A stretch of DNA of 64,000 nt from Sphingopyxis sp. UBA6723 (GTDB lineage: Bacteria > Pseudomonadota > Alphaproteobacteria > Sphingomonadales > Sphingomonadaceae). The position numbers and the translations under genes were made by a program. Each line of letters starts with the position of its first letter. Position 1 is the first letter of the stretch. The notes under the pieces are model-generated. The model saw only the letters and a program-made list of their open reading frames with translations. It was not told the DNA's origin and did not search any database. The stretch lies in contig NZ_DKIH01000010.1 of the NCBI RefSeq assembly GCF_002454115.1, forward strand, positions 181,172-245,171, written 5' to 3'. Below, piece after piece: positions 61,733-64,000 of the stretch.

Positions 61733-62838
61733 AGCATCTGGTCCAGCGTCGCTAGACACGCGTGCGCCAGCAGCTTCGAGCGCTCGGGCGACCAGCCCGC
61801 GACCGGGTCGGGAAGGTCGTCATTGTCCTTGAACGGCATTTCGATCGTCATTGACACCGCGCCGAAGCGCTCGGCGAGCTGGGTCGTCGACATCGACAGA
61901 TTCGCCTTGCCCGGCGCCGATTCGCTGTAGCCAAGTGCGACCTGGAAATCGGGCGTGTTCGCCGCGAGCGCGGTCTGGAAAGCCTTGTATTTTTTCAACT
62001 GCTCGGGCTTCAGCGACGGGATACCTTCAAATCCCGCGAGGAAAACCGCCGGGATCGCTTCGTCGCCATGGACGTCCATCGCCCAATCGACCCCGCTTTC
62101 GTCCATCGCGCTGCGCACGCACAGCACTTCAGGGCTGCGCTCCGCCGTCGGATTGTCCCATTCGCGGTTGAGGTTTACCCCCGCGAAATTGGTGCGCAAA
62201 TGGCCGCGCCGCGACCCGTCGGGGTTCATGTTGGGGACAATGTGGAAACGGCATTTCTTCAGTAGTGAGCGCGCATGCGGATCGGCGGGGTCAGTGAGCT
62301 TTTCGAGCGCACCCTCGACCCACCATTCGGCCATGCTCTCGCCCGGATGCTGGCGCGCATAGAGCCACACCTGCGTATCGCCGCTCCCCATTTCGAGGCA
62401 GTCGATCGGCTGGCCTTCGAGGCTGGTGCCGAGGCATCGATAGGTGACGCCTTCGCACTCGGCGACCGAGGCGATCAGGTCGTGGTGTCGCTCCATCGAA
62501 AAGGGCGCGAAATAAGCGAGGTAGAGGATCGGGCTTTCGGCGGTGTGGCGGATGGTCAGCGTGCCGGCCTGATAGCTGGTATCGAGGCGAAACCAATAGT
62601 CGCGGTCGTAGCTCGCGCAGGCCGCATAACCCGGCCAGCCGTCGGGATAAGCCGAGGCATCGAGCCCGGTGATAGCGAGTTCAAGCGCATCGCCGACCGC
62701 GCACGACACGCGGAAATGGAACCACTGAAAGAAATCGGAGTCGCGGTCCTTGCGGATCGACAGGCGGGCGGACGTGCCGTCGATGGCGTCCACGACGATG
62801 TTGCCGCTGTCGAACGCGGCGTTGATGGTGATAGTCAT
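61729..62838 (-). CDS. M14 metallocarboxypeptidase, cytosolic (CCP/AGBL-like) type
   Basis: The 369-residue protein has the beta-sandwich N-domain of cytosolic carboxypeptidases (residues 1-115) and a zinc carboxypeptidase domain: His164 and Glu167 (YARQHPGESMAEW), His257 (DVHGDEA), NLNREW for substrate binding and the catalytic Glu in MTIEMPFKDND. Relatives in animals remove glutamate side chains from tubulin; the bacterial substrate is unknown. No signal peptide. Its ATG overlaps the lipoprotein stop (ATGA). Confidence 0.9.
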   Translation of the reverse strand: MTITINAAFDSGNIVVDAIDGTSARLSIRKDRDSDFFQWFHFRVSCAVGDALELAITGLDASAYPDGWPGYAACASYDRDYWFRLDTSYQAGTLTIRHTAESPILYLAYFAPFSMERHHDLIASVAECEGVTYRCLGTSLEGQPIDCLEMGSGDTQVWLYARQHPGESMAEWWVEGALEKLTDPADPHARSLLKKCRFHIVPNMNPDGSRRGHLRTNFAGVNLNREWDNPTAERSPEVLCVRSAMDESGVDWAMDVHGDEAIPAVFLAGFEGIPSLKPEQLKKYKAFQTALAANTPDFQVALGYSESAPGKANLSMSTTQLAERFGAVSMTIEMPFKDNDDLPDPVAGWSPERSKLLAHACLATLDQML

Positions 62839-63446
62839 GGGACGCTGATAGTGCGTCCCGATTCGCCGGGGAAGTCCTTGAATAGGGCCTCGGCCAATTT
62901 TGCTGCGGCAAGCGACGGTTGCGACGCGGGCGCCTTTACCGGGATTGCCGCGAGCGCGCGGCCTTCCCACAACGCCTGCCCGGTCGCGGCATCGTCGATG
63001 CGCACCGAAAGCTGCATGTCGGCCATCCGCTTGGGACCGCCGCCAAGGTTGATGCCGATACCGAGTCCAACCCCCGAGCCATAGCTGCCGGTCGAACCGC
63101 CGACCCCGACCGATACGGGCGAGCGGCGCCCCTCTAGCGGTTGTTCGCTGCGTTCAAAGGCGATCCGGACCAGCAACGGGGCGCGTTCGTTGGTCCCGGC
63201 GGCGACCAGCCCCTGGCGCTGCAATTGCTGGTCGACCGCAGAACGATAGCTGTTCCATTCGAGCGACGGCATGCCCGCGCCCGGCCCGTCGAGCGGCGCG
63301 GTTGCGATGGCGTATCGCGTCCCCGGCGCCCAGCTGGGCACAGCGTTATGAAAGCGAGTGACCTCAACCGGCGGCACCGCGGTGGCACAGCCACCGAACG
63401 AAAGCGCCGCTGCGCAGAGCAGGGCGACAGAAATTTGACGCGTCAT
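62835..63446 (-). CDS. DUF4136-like lipoprotein
   Basis: The 203-residue protein has a signal peptide with lipobox SFGGC (Cys20) and a DUF4136-type domain: YAIATAPLDGPGAG early, a Gly-rich GVGGSTGSYGSGVGLGIGIN segment and RIDDAATGQALWEGRA late. Function unknown; lipoproteins of this kind are usually anchored in the outer membrane. Start 63446 is fixed by the lipobox. It heads an overlapping operon with the M14 and GNAT genes. Confidence 0.82.
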   Translation of the reverse strand: MTRQISVALLCAAALSFGGCATAVPPVEVTRFHNAVPSWAPGTRYAIATAPLDGPGAGMPSLEWNSYRSAVDQQLQRQGLVAAGTNERAPLLVRIAFERSEQPLEGRRSPVSVGVGGSTGSYGSGVGLGIGINLGGGPKRMADMQLSVRIDDAATGQALWEGRALAAIPVKAPASQPSLAAAKLAEALFKDFPGESGRTISVP

Positions 63447-63517
63447 CGGGTTATCATGCGCCACCAAATATGGCTTGGCAATGAATGGGATGCTGCCGCG
63501 TCGCGTCGTCTTGCGCC

Positions 63518-64000
63518 TCAGCGATAGAAGATGTGGTTGTCGATCTGTGCGATGCGCGTCTTGCGCCAGCCCGGCGAGACATAGCGGGCGTGGAAGAACA
63601 GCGCGCCCGGTGCATGATTCTTCCAGCTGCCGTCGCGGGCGATCTGCGCGATCGCAATGGCGTTGTTCCACTGCGCGCCTTCGCGGATCGCCGGCATCCT
63701 GCCGCCACGGACAAAGCTGAACTGGCTGCGCTGATGGACGACGCCGCACAGGCTTTTGGGGAAGCGGCCCGACTGGGCGCGATTGATCACGACATGCGCG
63801 ACCGCGAGCTGGCCGACGAGCGATTCGCCGCGCGACTCGAAATAAACGGTGCCGGCAAGGCAGCGCAGCTCGGGATCCAGGTCCGCCGGGCGAGGGGTCG
63901 CAGCGACGAGCGCAGCGAGCGATTCGGCGGTGACCGGGGCCGGTTTGGATTCCGGGGCCGGCGCTTCATCGGTATTTTCGTTGATTCCGTCGATCGGCGC
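63518..64000 (-). CDS. SleB-like cell wall hydrolase, 5' end outside the window
   Basis: The 160 visible residues contain the Hydrolase_2 (SleB/CwlJ) domain: LRCLAGTVYFESRGESLVGQ, then LAVAHVVINRAQSGRFP, FFHARYVSPGWRKTR and the end IAQIDNHIFYR. The catalytic Glu is in YFESRGE. Such enzymes are lytic transglycosylase-like peptidoglycan hydrolases. About 50 residues upstream are a Pro/Ala-rich linker; the signal sequence and start lie beyond base 64000. Reading is open to the window edge. Confidence 0.88.
   Translation of the reverse strand, partial: APIDGINENTDEAPAPESKPAPVTAESLAALVAATPRPADLDPELRCLAGTVYFESRGESLVGQLAVAHVVINRAQSGRFPKSLCGVVHQRSQFSFVRGGRMPAIREGAQWNNAIAIAQIARDGSWKNHAPGALFFHARYVSPGWRKTRIAQIDNHIFYR

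Overview
This is high-GC chromosomal DNA from an alphaproteobacterium. It most probably belongs to the Sphingomonadales (Sphingopyxis/Sphingomonas group). That placement is inferred from the style of the encoded proteins, the TonB-dependent receptors, the alphaproteobacterial order rph/rdgB/hemW divergent from hrcA/grpE, a CBP3-type ubiquinol-cytochrome c chaperone next to a DUF177 gene, and abundant short palindromic intergenic repeats. No rRNA, tRNA, CRISPR array, prophage or insertion sequence was recognised. Most of the window is core genome.

Layout. 0.1-7.1 kb: a small membrane protein, an NRDE protein, infC (apparently starting at an AUA codon), an LpoA-like lipoprotein divergent from rsmI-yraN-gshB-dedA, then xerC. 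7.2-16 kb: hemW, rdgB and a DUF559 endonuclease gene lying inside a palindromic repeat, rph, hrcA-grpE, def, a small gene coupled to recR, fmt and truA. 16-22.4 kb: a four-gene minus-strand operon (TonB receptor, YfcC-type permease, exported cyanophycinase, Thr-type isoaspartyl peptidase) that reads as a pathway for cyanophycin or related beta-aspartyl peptides. 22.9-34 kb: glnD, mutS, maeB, bamE, a CBP3 chaperone, a DUF177 protein and an SRPBCC protein. 34-51.2 kb: adk-secY and the spc, S10 and str ribosomal operons in one minus-strand run, with a DUF1737 gene inserted between rpmD and rplO and a long structured spacer between rpsJ and rplC. 51.5-64 kb: a deoxyinosine glycosylase, an amidohydrolase, a lipidated S8 protease with a predicted barrel, a HAD phosphatase, dapD, a second TonB-type receptor, gpmA, a small heat-shock protein with a sigma-32-like promoter and a ROSE-type RNA thermometer, an overlapping lipoprotein/M14/GNAT operon, and the 3' part of a SleB-like cell-wall hydrolase.

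The most notable observations are the cyanophycin-type operon, the DUF559 gene nested in the arms of a palindromic repeat that also occurs without a gene, the AUA start of infC, the ROSE thermometer, Arg at S12 residue 88 (a streptomycin-resistance position), and the rpsJ-rplC spacer. At least six families of palindromic repeats sit between genes. Start codons were chosen from Shine-Dalgarno matches, family N-termini and overlap with the upstream stop; where these disagree the entry says so.
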